DNA of 64,000 bases from Mycobacterium sp. 3519A (GTDB taxonomy: Bacteria > Actinomycetota > Actinomycetes > Mycobacteriales > Mycobacteriaceae): positions 992,001 through 1,056,000 of the forward strand of contig NZ_OESG01000012.1 of NCBI RefSeq assembly GCF_900240945.1, read 5' to 3'. The notes under the pieces were generated by a model. That model did not search any database. It was not told the DNA's origin and was given only the letters and a program-made list of their open reading frames with translations. Positions 24,243-33,109 of this stretch are shown piece by piece. Numbering within the stretch: the stretch's first letter is position 1; each line of letters begins with the position of its first letter. A program made the position numbers and the translations under genes.

Positions 24243-24272
24243 TTGGGAGATTCGGGGGCGCGCTGGTACCCT
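24243..24272 (+). promoter_or_regulatory. Putative housekeeping promoter for rpsT
   Basis: TTGGGA (24243-24248) and TACCCT (24267-24272) are separated by 18 bases, about 80 bases before the rpsT start. GGTACCCT is a common mycobacterial -10 form. The resulting leader of some 75 bases ends in an AAGGA ribosome site (24339-24343). Regulation of S20 by its leader is known in other bacteria, but no structure was identified here. Confidence 0.5.
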
Positions 24273-24351
24273 GAACAGTCGCTGCCCGCCGTCAGGCGCG
24301 GCGCGAACCGGACTTTGAGTAACCCAACCTAGATTTCGAAGGAATTACCGC

Positions 24352-24612
24352 GTGGCCAACATCAAGTCGCAGGAAAAGCGCAATCGCACCAACGAGCGCC
24401 GCAGACTGCGCAACAAGTCGGTGAAGTCGTCGCTTCACACGGCGGTCCGGGGTTTCCGCGAGGCCATCGAGGCGGGCGACAAGGAGAAGGCCGGCGAGTT
24501 GCTGGTGGCGACCAGCCGCAAGCTGGACAAGGCCGCCAGCAAGGGCGTCATCCACAAGAACCAGGCGGCCAACCGCAAGTCGGCGCTGGCCCGCGCGCTC
24601 AACAAGATCTGA
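24352..24612 (+). CDS. rpsT: 30S ribosomal protein S20
   Basis: 86 aa from GTG 24352. The sequence begins [20 protein letters not shown] and continues with the Lys/Arg-rich S20 helices ([39 protein letters not shown]). It binds 16S rRNA early in 30S assembly. Single-gene transcript divergent from the ATP-grasp unit and convergent with holA; position matches Rv2412. Confidence 0.97.
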   Translation: MANIKSQEKRNRTNERRRLRNKSVKSSLHTAVRGFREAIEAGDKEKAGELLVATSRKLDKAASKGVIHKNQAANRKSALARALNKI

Positions 24613-24624
24613 TTTGGTCCGCCG

Positions 24625-25587
24625 CTAGTCGGCGGCCAACTCGGCGACCTTCCTGACCGCCGCCTCCAGCGCGTAGTCGGCGTCCGCCGCCGCGCCCTTG
24701 ACGTCGGCGTTCAACGCCGCGACCAACTGCATGGCCTCGGCGATCGAACTGCGCGACCACCGTCGCGCCTGCCTCTGCACCTTCTGCACCCGCTTCGGCG
24801 GCATGCCCAGCTCGGAGGCCAGCCGGTACGGGTCGCCGGACAGCGGCGCCACCTTGGCGATGGTGTGCACCGCCTCGGCCAGTGCGTCGGCGAGCACCAC
24901 CTGCGGTTCACCGCTCATCATCGCCCAGCGCAGCGCTTCGGCCGCACCGGCGACGTCGCCGACGACGGCCTTGTCGGCGATGTCCCAGCCCTTCACCTCC
25001 GCCTTCCGCGAGTGGTAGCGACGCACCGCGGCCGCGTCGATCTGGCCGGCGGTGTCGGCGACCAATTGCGAACAGGCGGAAGCTAATTCGCGGATATCGG
25101 AGCCGACGGCGTCGACGAGAGCGGTGACGGTGTCGTCGCTGACCTTGACCCTCAGCGCACGGAACTCGTTTCGCACGAAGTCGACGCGCTCGTTCGGCCA
25201 CTTGATCTTGTCGCATGGATGTACTTGAGCGCCAAGCTTTTTCAGCTGATCCGCCAGCGCTTTCGCACGCCCGCCACCGGAATGCACGACGACCAGCATG
25301 GTGCCTGGCGGCAGGTCAGAAGCGGTGCCTGCGATCAGCGCGACCGCCTCCTTACCCGCCTCGGCAGCCGACTCGAGGACGACGACCCGCTCGTCGGCGA
25401 ACAGCGACGGGCTGAGCAGTTCGGCCAGCTCGCTGGTGCTGCCCTCGCCCGCCCGCAGCCGATCCACCGGGACGTCCTCGGTCCCCGCCTGCTTGCGTGC
25501 CTGCCGCAGCACGGCGGTGACCGCCCGCTCGACGAGAAGCTCTTCCTCACCCAACACCAGATGCAGGCCCGCGACCGGTTCGCTCAC
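24625..25587 (-). CDS. holA: DNA polymerase III delta subunit (clamp loader)
   Basis: 320 aa from GTG 25587. Typical HolA features: [40 protein letters not shown], and the helical collar domain ending [18 protein letters not shown]. Delta opens the sliding clamp in the clamp-loader complex. Corresponds to Rv2413c. It follows comEC by 12 bases on the same strand, so holA is expressed with the ComEC/ComEA genes, a linkage common in bacteria. Confidence 0.93.
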   Translation of the reverse strand: MSEPVAGLHLVLGEEELLVERAVTAVLRQARKQAGTEDVPVDRLRAGEGSTSELAELLSPSLFADERVVVLESAAEAGKEAVALIAGTASDLPPGTMLVVVHSGGGRAKALADQLKKLGAQVHPCDKIKWPNERVDFVRNEFRALRVKVSDDTVTALVDAVGSDIRELASACSQLVADTAGQIDAAAVRRYHSRKAEVKGWDIADKAVVGDVAGAAEALRWAMMSGEPQVVLADALAEAVHTIAKVAPLSGDPYRLASELGMPPKRVQKVQRQARRWSRSSIAEAMQLVAALNADVKGAAADADYALEAAVRKVAELAAD

Positions 25588-25599
25588 CTCGCAATCGTG

Positions 25600-27135
25600 T
25601 CATGTCCGGCCGACAGCGCCCGACACCGTCCACGCCAACACGCACACCGCGGCCAGCCCCGCGCCGACGCGCATCCATCGCCACCGCCACAGCACCACCG
25701 CCGCGACACCGGCGGCGGCGACGCACAGCACCCCAGGCAGCCCCGACGGCACATCGACCGCCGCGCCAGGAACGCCAGACGCCCAGTGCGCGACCCGCAG
25801 CAGCCACCACAGCTGCGGGCCAGTGAACCGGATCAGTAGTTGCGCCCCGGCCGGCCACAGCGGACACAGTGCCGCGGCGGCCGTGCCGACGACCGTGATC
25901 GGTGGGATCACCGCGGCGACAGCCAGGTTGGCGGCCACCGACACCACGCTGAATGTGCCCGACATGCCCGCCACCAGCGGCGCGGTGACAAGCTGAGCGG
26001 CGACGGCCACGCTGACCGCGTCGGCCAGCGGCTTCGGCCAGCCCCGCGCGACCAGGCGCCGCGACCACGTCGGTGCGATGACGACCAGCGCCGCCGTCGC
26101 CGACACCGACAACGCGAATCCGACGTCGACGGCCAACTCGGGCGCGGCAATCATCAGCATCAGCACACTGGCCGACAGCACAGGAATGGCCTGCCTGCGC
26201 CGGTGCGACACCACCGCCAATAGCGTGATCGCGCCCATCACCGCGGCCCGCAGCACGCTGGCCGACGGCTGCACGACGATCACGAACGCGACCAAGGCCA
26301 GCGCGGCCAGCGCGACCGCGAGCCTGGGCCCGAACACCGCGGCGGTCATCAACACCGCACCGCAGACGATGGTCACGTTCGCCCCGGACACGGCGGTCAG
26401 GTGCGTCAGCCCCGACGCCCGGAACTCCGCGGTGGTCTGCGCGCTGAGCGTCGACGTGTCGCCCAGCACCAATGCCGGCAGCATCGCCGCCTGATCCGCG
26501 GGCAACACGAGGCGCGCGGCGTCGGCGAACCCGGCGCGGATCCCGTCCGCGACCCTGTCAATCGGCGCGGCCTCGCCCAGTCGCGGTTCACCGGTCGACG
26601 ACAGCACCGCCACCGACAGGTCGCGCCGAGTCGGCCTGCCGATGCGGGCCCGAAAACTCGCAGGCCGCCCGGCGGTCAGTTCGGCGAAATCTGAGGTGCT
26701 GGCGAAAACCACGACCCTGCCGGGCATTTCGACGGCTCCGACCCGTCGCAGCGATCCACGGAACATCATCCGCGCGCCGCCGAGTGAGCGAGGTGTTTCG
26801 CTGGGCGTCACGACGACGGCGGCGACCGTGCCGTACCGCTCGGTGATCGGATGGTGGTGAAGTTCGTTGACCCGCATGCCGATCGCAATAGCGAAGCCCG
26901 CGCCGACGACGGCAACGGCGACCGTTCCGGCCGCGATTCCACTGCGGACCTGCGCTGTGCGGCGCCCACTACCCCACCGCCCCGCCACGACCGTCGCGGC
27001 CACCGCGACGGCCACCACAACGAGTGCAGCGCGGCCGCCCCAGAGGATCCCGGCAGCGGTGACCGCCCAGCCGGTGAGCGCCGCGGGAACCAGCCGCAGG
27101 TCCAGCCGCGCGGCGTCGGCGTCCGGCGACGTCAC
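25600..27135 (-). CDS. comEC: ComEC/Rec2 family DNA-uptake channel protein
   Basis: 511 aa. N-terminal membrane and OB-like region (DUF4131 part, with HHHPITERYGTVAAVVVTPSETPRSLGG), then the multi-helix competence domain, recognisable by LPALVLGDTSTLSAQTTAEFRASGLTHLTAVSGANVTIV and SVLRAAVMGAITLLAV. In transforming bacteria ComEC forms the inner-membrane channel for single-stranded DNA. The C-terminal metallo-beta-lactamase domain found in the longer (about 750 aa) ComEC proteins is absent, as I recall for M. tuberculosis Rv2414c. Overlaps comEA by four bases. Natural transformation in mycobacteria is not established, so the true role is open. Confidence 0.92.
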   Translation of the reverse strand: MTSPDADAARLDLRLVPAALTGWAVTAAGILWGGRAALVVVAVAVAATVVAGRWGSGRRTAQVRSGIAAGTVAVAVVGAGFAIAIGMRVNELHHHPITERYGTVAAVVVTPSETPRSLGGARMMFRGSLRRVGAVEMPGRVVVFASTSDFAELTAGRPASFRARIGRPTRRDLSVAVLSSTGEPRLGEAAPIDRVADGIRAGFADAARLVLPADQAAMLPALVLGDTSTLSAQTTAEFRASGLTHLTAVSGANVTIVCGAVLMTAAVFGPRLAVALAALALVAFVIVVQPSASVLRAAVMGAITLLAVVSHRRRQAIPVLSASVLMLMIAAPELAVDVGFALSVSATAALVVIAPTWSRRLVARGWPKPLADAVSVAVAAQLVTAPLVAGMSGTFSVVSVAANLAVAAVIPPITVVGTAAAALCPLWPAGAQLLIRFTGPQLWWLLRVAHWASGVPGAAVDVPSGLPGVLCVAAAGVAAVVLWRWRWMRVGAGLAAVCVLAWTVSGAVGRT

Positions 27136-27962
27136 ACACGGACATGGGCGCGCAGCTTCTCCAGCCGCGCAGGTCCGATACCGTCCACATCGCCGAGTTG
27201 GTCGATGCTGGTGAACCGCCCGTTGGCGTCACGCCAGGCGATGATCGCGGCGGCTGTCACGGGACCGACGCCCGGTAGCGCGTCGAGTTGCTCCACCGTC
27301 GCGGTGTTCAGATCGACCAAACCGGTTGAGCCCGAATCGTTTCCGGTGGTCGGTGGGGCATCTGGGGCGTCCGTCGGAGCGGCGGGCACGGGTCCTGAGC
27401 TGATCGAACTTCCCATCTGCGCCGGCTGACCGGGCGGCCCGGTGATCCCGACGATGACCTGTTCCCCGTCGGTCACGCGCCGGGCCATGTTGAGCCCGAT
27501 CAGATCGGCGCCGTCCAACGCCCCACCCGCCGCCGTGAGCGCGTCGGCGATGCGGGCGCCGGGCGCCAACGTGACGAGCCCCGGCTTGTGCACAAGACCC
27601 ACCACGCTGACGATCACGGGTCCGGAAGCGTCAGACGGGGCCGCCCCCGGCGTCGGCTTGGCCGACGAAACCATTTCCACCGGAGGCAATTTCGCCGACG
27701 CCACCGCCGGTGTCCTATCGCGCACCACAGCGAAGACGGTCACCAGCACAGCGATGACACCGACGGCGGCCAGCGCGATGACACCTGCGCGGCCGGGGTC
27801 GGCCCGCACGGTGGCGATCCAGCCCGGCCCGCCATGGGGTTTTGCGGTATCGGGCAGCCATCGGGACAGCGACGTGTCCGGCTCTGCGTCGCCGTCGGCG
27901 GGTGATTCGGTTTCACCGCCGAGCCGGCGCGCAAGCCGCTCGACGGGCAATTCGGTTCGCAT
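27132..27962 (-). CDS. comEA: ComEA-like helix-hairpin-helix DNA-binding membrane protein
   Basis: 276 aa from ATG 27962; a GTG at 28007 would add 15 residues. A cytoplasmic tail is followed by one transmembrane helix (AGVIALAAVGVIAVLVTVFAVV), a SLBB-type domain (VIVSVVGLVHKPGLVTLAPGARIADALTAAGG) and a C-terminal tandem helix-hairpin-helix (LVDLNTATVEQLDALPGVGPVTAAAIIAWR; IDQLGDVDGIGPARLEKL). ComEA is the DNA receptor that hands DNA to ComEC, its coupled partner here. Corresponds to Rv2415c, and synteny with M. tuberculosis ends after it. Confidence 0.93.
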   Translation of the reverse strand: MRTELPVERLARRLGGETESPADGDAEPDTSLSRWLPDTAKPHGGPGWIATVRADPGRAGVIALAAVGVIAVLVTVFAVVRDRTPAVASAKLPPVEMVSSAKPTPGAAPSDASGPVIVSVVGLVHKPGLVTLAPGARIADALTAAGGALDGADLIGLNMARRVTDGEQVIVGITGPPGQPAQMGSSISSGPVPAAPTDAPDAPPTTGNDSGSTGLVDLNTATVEQLDALPGVGPVTAAAIIAWRDANGRFTSIDQLGDVDGIGPARLEKLRAHVRV

Positions 27963-28024
27963 GCCGTCAAAGTAGGCGCGTCGGCGGACACGCCCGCCCG
28001 CACCCAACCGATGGCAACGCGCCC

Positions 28025-28051
28025 TGTGGATGAAATCCCGGGTGTGGATAA
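28025..28051 (+). promoter_or_regulatory. Two DnaA-box-like sequences upstream of comEA
   Basis: TGTGGATAA at 28043-28051 is the exact complement of the consensus DnaA box TTATCCACA. TGTGGATGA at 28025-28033 is a one-mismatch copy in the same direction, 18 bases away. They fall between comEA and the divergent gene at 28076. This could be a DnaA-responsive promoter or a titration site; chance occurrence is possible. Confidence 0.4.
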
Positions 28052-28075
28052 CTGTGTTGTCTACAGTGATTTGCC

Positions 28076-28753
28076 ATGGATCGTCGCGTCCCGATGATCG
28101 CTGGTATCGCGTTTGCGGTCCTGTTCGCCGCCGCGCTGTTCGTGGTTCCGGCGCTGCCGGGGATCGACCAGCCCGGCTACGACATCGTCGCGTTCGTCAC
28201 CGCGAATTCCGGTGCGCTGCGGATGCAGGCCCTGCTGGTGGCCTTCGGCAGCCTGGCTTTGGTCGTGGTGCTCGGCTACGCCCGGGACAAGCTCACCGGG
28301 CCGCAGGCGTATGTGTTCACCATAGGCTCCGCGGTCGTGTTGGTCCAGGTGCTCATCGGGATGTGGTTCACGGCGGGTTTGGCGCTGCATCCGGCCCAAC
28401 TCGGCTCCGCGACAGCACGCACCATCGCCGACGTCGTCGCGATGTTCGGGCCGATGCTCACCGTCGCCGACATCATGGTTGCGGTACCAATCCTGTTGGC
28501 CGCCAACGAAGATCGCTTCCCGCGCTGGCTCGGCATCCTGGCCGCGGTGTTCGCTGTCGAGCAGCTGATCGAAACGATCACGATCATCGGCCCGCCAGCC
28601 AGTTTCATCTCACCCGGCGGCTCGATGAACCTCTATTTGGGCGGTCCGCTGTTCGTCGTCTTCTTCCTCGCGCTCGGCGTCGCGTTGTCGGGGGAATCCA
28701 CCGATGAGCCGTTGTCCACCACCGGAATTGACCGCCAGTGCGAGGAAGAGTGA
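28076..28753 (+). CDS. Multi-pass membrane protein of unknown function
   Basis: 225 aa with six hydrophobic segments, starting MDRRVPMIAGIAFAVLFAAALFVV. The first external loop PALPGIDQPGYDIVAFVTANSGALRMQALL and the design as a whole resemble the DUF4386-like proteins and the product of 19436-20146. The C-terminal tail is short and charged (RQCEEE). No catalytic motif was seen. Convergent with the next gene; the stops are six bases apart. Confidence 0.7.
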   Translation: MDRRVPMIAGIAFAVLFAAALFVVPALPGIDQPGYDIVAFVTANSGALRMQALLVAFGSLALVVVLGYARDKLTGPQAYVFTIGSAVVLVQVLIGMWFTAGLALHPAQLGSATARTIADVVAMFGPMLTVADIMVAVPILLAANEDRFPRWLGILAAVFAVEQLIETITIIGPPASFISPGGSMNLYLGGPLFVVFFLALGVALSGESTDEPLSTTGIDRQCEEE

Positions 28754-28759
28754 TGACCG

Positions 28760-29776
28760 TTAGTGGTGACCCCGACTGTGCGACTGCCGGTGGCTGGCCG
28801 AGTGGTCGGTGCCGGTCCTGGCATGAGACGTCGGCTTCTTCGCTGACGCCGTGCTCTCGGCCTTTATAGCGCTACTGGACGACTTCTTGGCCGCTACCGG
28901 CGACGTCGTCGTGTCCGGCGCTTTGGCATCACTCTTCTTGGCGGTCGTCGTCGGCGCGGTGGAAACCGAGGCGTGCAGCAGATTGCCGATGTTCTTCGCG
29001 GCGGTGTCCACCGCCGCCACCACGGGTGCTGCGGCGGTCGCGGCCACCTCGCGCGCCTGCGCCACACCTGCGGCCAGCGCGGTCGCGGGATCACCGGTTT
29101 TCGCCAGGTGCTGCGCCGAGGCGTCCGCGATCTGCACCGCACCGGAGAGCAGCAACTCACCGGCTTGGAACGCCACCGCAGTCGTCACGTCGATGGCGCT
29201 GACCGAAAGAACCTGGAACATGCTCGTGGCACCGGTCGGCGTCGTCGGGGTACCGACGGGCTGAACGAGCGCGTTGAGGATGTTGCTGCGCGCGGTCTGC
29301 ACGGCGGCAAGGAACTGCCCCGGCGAGGCGGCCGCCGCCGTGGCGACGTTGAAGCCCTCGACGACGGCGACGTCGAGGGCGTGAAAGGCCTTCGGCACCA
29401 CCAGGAACACGTCGTTGTTGATCAACGGTGTCACGGCCGCATTCGCCGGTCCGGTCACCGACGCCGCGGCAGCGCCGATCGCCTGCAGCGGCGAACCCGT
29501 CGACGCGAGCGAACCCAGGAACGCCGCAGGAGCTTCCAGCGCGCCCAGCGGCACGGTGATCGCGCCCTGGAGTGCGAACGGACAGATGAGACTGCAGTAG
29601 TGAAGCTGATTGCCGATGAACGCCAGCGGTATTGAGCCGAGCGCCGGTGCGGTGGCGGCGGTCAGCTGCACATCGCGGGCATGCGGTGACTGGTGCTGCG
29701 CAGGCGGGGCGATCGGCGACACGGTCAGTGCGCCGACGACGGCGGCGCCGGCAAGGACAGTTGAGCGCAATGGCAT
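28760..29776 (-). CDS. Secreted, alanine-rich protein with Lys/Ser and His-rich tail
   Basis: 338 aa from ATG 29776 (GGGAG upstream). Sec signal peptide MPLRSTVLAGAAVVGALTVSPIAPPA, then an Ala/Val-rich helical domain (LGALEAPAAFLGSLASTG; NNDVFLVVPKAFHALDVAVVEGFN) with two early Cys in LHYCSLICPF that could form a disulfide. From about residue 270 the chain becomes low-complexity: Thr/Lys/Asp/Ser repeats, and it ends HARTGTDHSASHRQSHSRGHH, with five His in the last 21 residues. I know of similar unassigned mycobacterial secreted proteins but no function. The tail may bind metal or the envelope. Confidence 0.7.
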   Translation of the reverse strand: MPLRSTVLAGAAVVGALTVSPIAPPAQHQSPHARDVQLTAATAPALGSIPLAFIGNQLHYCSLICPFALQGAITVPLGALEAPAAFLGSLASTGSPLQAIGAAAASVTGPANAAVTPLINNDVFLVVPKAFHALDVAVVEGFNVATAAAASPGQFLAAVQTARSNILNALVQPVGTPTTPTGATSMFQVLSVSAIDVTTAVAFQAGELLLSGAVQIADASAQHLAKTGDPATALAAGVAQAREVAATAAAPVVAAVDTAAKNIGNLLHASVSTAPTTTAKKSDAKAPDTTTSPVAAKKSSSSAIKAESTASAKKPTSHARTGTDHSASHRQSHSRGHH

Positions 29777-29851
29777 AGGCACTCCCTTGACACGGGCACC
29801 ACTGTCGCAAAGTTCGAGCTTCGTCGAATCAATCGCATTAGGATTTCCTGA

Positions 29852-30481
29852 ATGGACGGCGTGCACGACCTGGGCGGCCTCGACGGGTTCGGCCCGGTTC
29901 CGCACGTGGTGTCCGAGCCGTACTTCGCCGAGGACTGGGAGCGGCGTGTCTTCCGGCTGATGATCGGCTGGATCGCGGCGCAGAACGTGCCCGGCGGACG
30001 GTTCCGGCACTCGATCGAACGGATGGCGCCCGAGCACTATCTGTCCGCGCCGTATTACGAACGCTGGCTCACCGGCGCCGCCACGATGGCCGTCGAGGCG
30101 GGCGTCACGACGCCCGACGAAGTCGACCGCCGGGCTGGCGGCCGCTTCCCGCTGTCCAATCCGGATCGCGGGGTGCTGCCCGACGACCTCACCCCACGTA
30201 CCACCCCGCGCTACGCCGTCGGTGACGAAGTTCGCGTCCGAGCGTGGCATCCGCCGGGACACACCCGCGCGCCGCGCTACGTACAGGGCAGAACGGGCAC
30301 CGTCGTCCGCGTCGACGGGGCGCACGCCATCGACGACATCGCGGCCCACGGCGGCGGCGACGTCGCGGACCCGCTCTACGCCGTGCGCTTCACGTCCCGC
30401 GAACTGTGGGGCGAGGCCGGCGCCGACGGCGAAGTGATGTGCGTGAATCTGTTCGAGCGCTACCTGGAGGATCTCCGATGA
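29852..30481 (+). CDS. nthB: Nitrile hydratase beta subunit
   Basis: 209 aa. Begins [16 protein letters not shown], the hallmark start of nitrile hydratase beta subunits. The C-terminal SH3-like domain is present ([37 protein letters not shown] segment at 125-150; [32 protein letters not shown]). The enzyme hydrates nitriles to amides in the cytoplasm. The gene order beta, alpha, activator is that of cobalt-type enzymes. AGGA lies eight bases before the ATG; the alpha gene overlaps by four bases. Confidence 0.95.
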   Translation: MDGVHDLGGLDGFGPVPHVVSEPYFAEDWERRVFRLMIGWIAAQNVPGGRFRHSIERMAPEHYLSAPYYERWLTGAATMAVEAGVTTPDEVDRRAGGRFPLSNPDRGVLPDDLTPRTTPRYAVGDEVRVRAWHPPGHTRAPRYVQGRTGTVVRVDGAHAIDDIAAHGGGDVADPLYAVRFTSRELWGEAGADGEVMCVNLFERYLEDLR

Positions 30482-31071
30482 CCGCGGACCACCACCACCC
30501 CGCTGCGATGGCTCCCGTCGAGGCCCGGGTGGCCGCGATCGAGTCGGTGTTGGTGGAGCAGGGCATCCTCGACCTCGAGGAGCTCGATCAGATCATCACG
30601 CATTTCGAGGACAACCTGGGCCCGATGAACGGGGCGAAGGTGGTCGCCCGCGCATGGTCGGATCCCGACTACAAGCAGCGCCTACTCGCCGACGGCACCG
30701 CTGCGGTCAGGGAATTCGGGTTCGAGGGTCCGGAAGGCAACTTCGTGGTGGCCGTGGAGAACACCCCGCAGGTGCACAACCTCGTGGTGTGCACCCTGTG
30801 TTCGTGTTACCCGTGGCCGATCCTGGGATTGCCGCCGAAGTGGTACAAATCGTTTGCCTACCGGTCACGCGCGGTCCGCGAACCGCGCAAGCTGCTCGCC
30901 GAGATGGGCACGGACATACCCGCCGACGTCGAGATCCGGGTGTGGGACTCCAGCGCCGAGGCGCGCTACCTCGTCGTGCCGATGCGCCCGGCGGGCACCG
31001 ACGACATGTCCGAAGAACAACTCGCCGGGCTCGTCACCCGCGACTCGATGATCGGTGTGCAGCGGCTGTGA
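30478..31071 (+). CDS. nthA: Nitrile hydratase alpha subunit, cobalt type
   Basis: 197 aa from ATG 30478. The metal-binding claw is [11 protein letters not shown] with C105, C108, S109 and C110; Thr at position 106 marks the cobalt form, since iron enzymes have Ser there. Two of these Cys are post-translationally oxidised in characterised enzymes. A His/Ala-rich N-terminal extension precedes the family start. Gene overlaps both neighbours, so subunits and activator are co-translated. Thiocyanate hydrolase gamma subunit is a related alternative, but the single beta gene argues for nitrile hydratase. Confidence 0.95.
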   Translation: MTADHHHPAAMAPVEARVAAIESVLVEQGILDLEELDQIITHFEDNLGPMNGAKVVARAWSDPDYKQRLLADGTAAVREFGFEGPEGNFVVAVENTPQVHNLVVCTLCSCYPWPILGLPPKWYKSFAYRSRAVREPRKLLAEMGTDIPADVEIRVWDSSAEARYLVVPMRPAGTDDMSEEQLAGLVTRDSMIGVQRL

Positions 31072-31355
31072 CCGACGGGCTACACGACGCGTCGTTGCCC
31101 CGGGACAACGGCGAGCTGGTCTTCGAAGCGCCTTGGCAGGCACGCGCTTTGGCGATAGCGGTGGCGTTGGTGGACAAGCTCGGGGTGCCGTGGGACGAAT
31201 TTCGCCGACGGCTGATGGCCGAGATCGCCGCCGAACCGGACCGCCCCTATTACGAAAGCTGGGGGGCCGCACTGGAATCCATGGTGGTCGAGCTGGAGCT
31301 GACAACCCCCGCCGCACTCGACGCCGCCACCCCGACGGAGCGCGCACCGCTCTAG
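31068..31355 (+). CDS. Nitrile hydratase accessory protein (activator, P14K/NhlE-like)
   Basis: 95 aa from GTG 31068, overlapping the alpha stop (GTGA). The sequence [37 protein letters not shown] and [24 protein letters not shown] matches the beta-subunit-like activators that swap with apo-alpha to deliver cobalt. It is shorter than some activators, but the core is complete. Confirms that the cluster makes a self-sufficient cobalt enzyme. Confidence 0.88.
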   Translation: MTDGLHDASLPRDNGELVFEAPWQARALAIAVALVDKLGVPWDEFRRRLMAEIAAEPDRPYYESWGAALESMVVELELTTPAALDAATPTERAPL

Positions 31356-31356
31356 G

Positions 31357-31758
31357 TCATTGGGAGTGCGCGGCCAGCAGCACGATCCGCGGGCCAGCGA
31401 CGTCGTCGGTGACGACGTAGGTGACTGTCGGGCAGTCGATCTCGTCGCCGTCGGCGTTGCGACGTGACAGCGTCGCCCGGTACACCGCCGACGTCGCATT
31501 GAGCATGGTGACTTCCGACTGCAGCACCTGGCTGTGGTGGAAGCCGAGGGCCCGCAGCCCGTCGAGTTGACTCTGCATGACCGCCGCCGCTTCGTCGTCG
31601 GTCATCAGCGTGACGACACCCTCGTCGGTCGTGATGACCATCGGCACCCCGAAATGACCCAGCAACGAAGCCATGTCGCCGTCGCCGCGCGCACAAGCCG
31701 CGAAACTGCTCAGATATTCGTCGATCCAACGGCCAACCGCGTCGGCGTCAAGGGGCAT
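31357..31758 (-). CDS. SnoaL/NTF2-like protein of unknown function
   Basis: 133 aa. An initial helix pair (AVGRWIDEYLSSFAACARGDGDMASLLGHFGVP) followed by strands (VTMLNATSAVYRATLSRRNADGDEI; TYVVTDDVAGPRIVLLAAHSQ) gives the NTF2-like cone fold. No catalytic pair could be assigned. Convergent with the nitrile hydratase activator, one base apart. Confidence 0.7.
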   Translation of the reverse strand: MPLDADAVGRWIDEYLSSFAACARGDGDMASLLGHFGVPMVITTDEGVVTLMTDDEAAAVMQSQLDGLRALGFHHSQVLQSEVTMLNATSAVYRATLSRRNADGDEIDCPTVTYVVTDDVAGPRIVLLAAHSQ

Positions 31759-31789
31759 TCGGTGATCATGCCCGAAACGTCGGCGTCGG

Positions 31790-32662
31790 CTAGACGTTTT
31801 CGCGACGGCCCACCGGCGGGTTGAGGTCGATGCCGCGGGCGTCGTCGGGCACCTTCGGCGCCGTCAACTCGGGGGTCTCGCCGTCGGCGTCCTCGCGGTC
31901 AGGCGTCGACCGTTCCAGGAAGCGCAGCAACTCGACCGGGAAGGGCAGGATCAGCGTGGAGTTCTTCTCAGCGGCCACCTCGACCACCGTCTGCAGCAGG
32001 CGAAGCTGCAGGGCGGCCGGTTCGTCGGACATCACCGCGGCGGCCTGAGACAGCTTCTCGGACGCCTGCAGTTCGCCGTCGGCGGTGATGACGCGGGCGC
32101 GTCGTTCCCGCTCCGCTTCGGCCTGGCGGGCGATCGAGCGTTTCATCGAGTCGGGCAGCACCACGTCCTTGATCTCGACGCGGTCCAGGTGGATGCCCCA
32201 GCCCAGCGCCGGGCTGTCGATCAGCAACTCCAGGCCCTGGTTGAGCCGTTCCCGGTTGGACAGCAGGTCGTCGAGGTTGCTCTTGCCGATGATCGACCGC
32301 AACGACGTCTGCGCCACCTGACCGATGGCCGACATGTAGTCCTGCACGTCGACCGCCGCGCGCACCGGGTCGTGCACCTGGAAGTAGATGACGGCGTCCA
32401 CCCGCACGGTCACGTTGTCGCGGGTGATGCCGTCCTGCGCGGGCACGGGCAGCGTGATGATCTGCATGTTCACCTTCTGCAGCCGATCCGCGAACGGGAT
32501 CAGCCAGGTCAATCCCGGTTGGCGGACCCGGCTCTGCACCCGCCCGAAGCGGTAGACGACGCCGCGTTCGAACTGCTTGATCACCCGGATGTTCTGCACC
32601 GCGAGCCAGAGCGCTCCCAGACCGGCGACCCCGGCCAGCGACAAGGTGTAGAGGATGCTCAT
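31790..32662 (-). CDS. Slipin / SPFH (band 7) membrane scaffold protein
   Basis: 290 aa. An N-terminal membrane anchor (ILYTLSLAGVAGLGALWLAV) is followed by the band-7 domain: FERGVVYRFGRVQSRVRQPGLTWLIPFADRLQKVNMQ, RDNVTVRVDAVIYFQVHDPVRA, and a helical coiled part (QAEAERERRARVITADGELQASEKLSQAA). Slipins form membrane microdomain scaffolds and often work with a NfeD protease partner, which is not present here. Follows the RidA gene by 21 bases. Confidence 0.92.
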   Translation of the reverse strand: MSILYTLSLAGVAGLGALWLAVQNIRVIKQFERGVVYRFGRVQSRVRQPGLTWLIPFADRLQKVNMQIITLPVPAQDGITRDNVTVRVDAVIYFQVHDPVRAAVDVQDYMSAIGQVAQTSLRSIIGKSNLDDLLSNRERLNQGLELLIDSPALGWGIHLDRVEIKDVVLPDSMKRSIARQAEAERERRARVITADGELQASEKLSQAAAVMSDEPAALQLRLLQTVVEVAAEKNSTLILPFPVELLRFLERSTPDREDADGETPELTAPKVPDDARGIDLNPPVGRRENV

Positions 32663-32683
32663 GGGTGTCCTCCTCGACGGACC

Positions 32684-33109
32684 CTATGAACCGAGTGTGC
32701 TCCCCCAACCGTCGCTTCGCCAGCACACCCAATCGATCTCGACGAGGGCGCCGACCGCCAGCCCGGTGACCCCGACGCAGGTGCGCGACGGCAACCGGTC
32801 ACCGAACCAGGCCGCGTAGGCGGTGTTGAACGCGGCGTAGTCATTCCAGTCGAGCAGGAAGGCGCGCACCGAGACGACGTCGGCGAGTCCCCCGCCGCAC
32901 AGTTCGGTGACCCGCAGCAGGTTTCTGAGCACTTGATCGGTCTGGATCGCGACGTAGTCGCCGACCACGGCGCCGGTCACGTCGGTCGGCATCTGGCCGG
33001 TGACGTACAACGTCTGACCGGCGGCGGTGGCATGAGCGAACGGGGCGACCGCCGGGGGCACGCCGTCGGCGGGAGTGAACGTGAATGACTGAATTCCGTT
33101 GTCGCTCAT
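32684..33109 (-). CDS. RidA-family (YjgF) enamine/imine deaminase
   Basis: 141 aa from ATG 33109, overlapping the amidase stop (ATGA). RidA core: PFAHATAAGQTLYVTGQMPTDVTGAVVG, QVLRNLLRVTELCGGGLADVVSVRAFLLDW and the catalytic-arginine region LPSRTCVGVTGLAVGALVEIDWV. RidA proteins hydrolyse reactive enamines and imines; some are dedicated to degradation pathways of nitrogen compounds, which would suit the coupled acetamidase/formamidase gene. Confidence 0.88.
   Translation of the reverse strand: MSDNGIQSFTFTPADGVPPAVAPFAHATAAGQTLYVTGQMPTDVTGAVVGDYVAIQTDQVLRNLLRVTELCGGGLADVVSVRAFLLDWNDYAAFNTAYAAWFGDRLPSRTCVGVTGLAVGALVEIDWVCWRSDGWGSTLGS

Noticed and set aside
28025..28051. Replication origin suggested by DnaA boxes
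   Set aside because: Only two boxes, no AT-rich unwinding region and no dnaA/dnaN/gidB neighbours. Kept only as a possible regulatory site.
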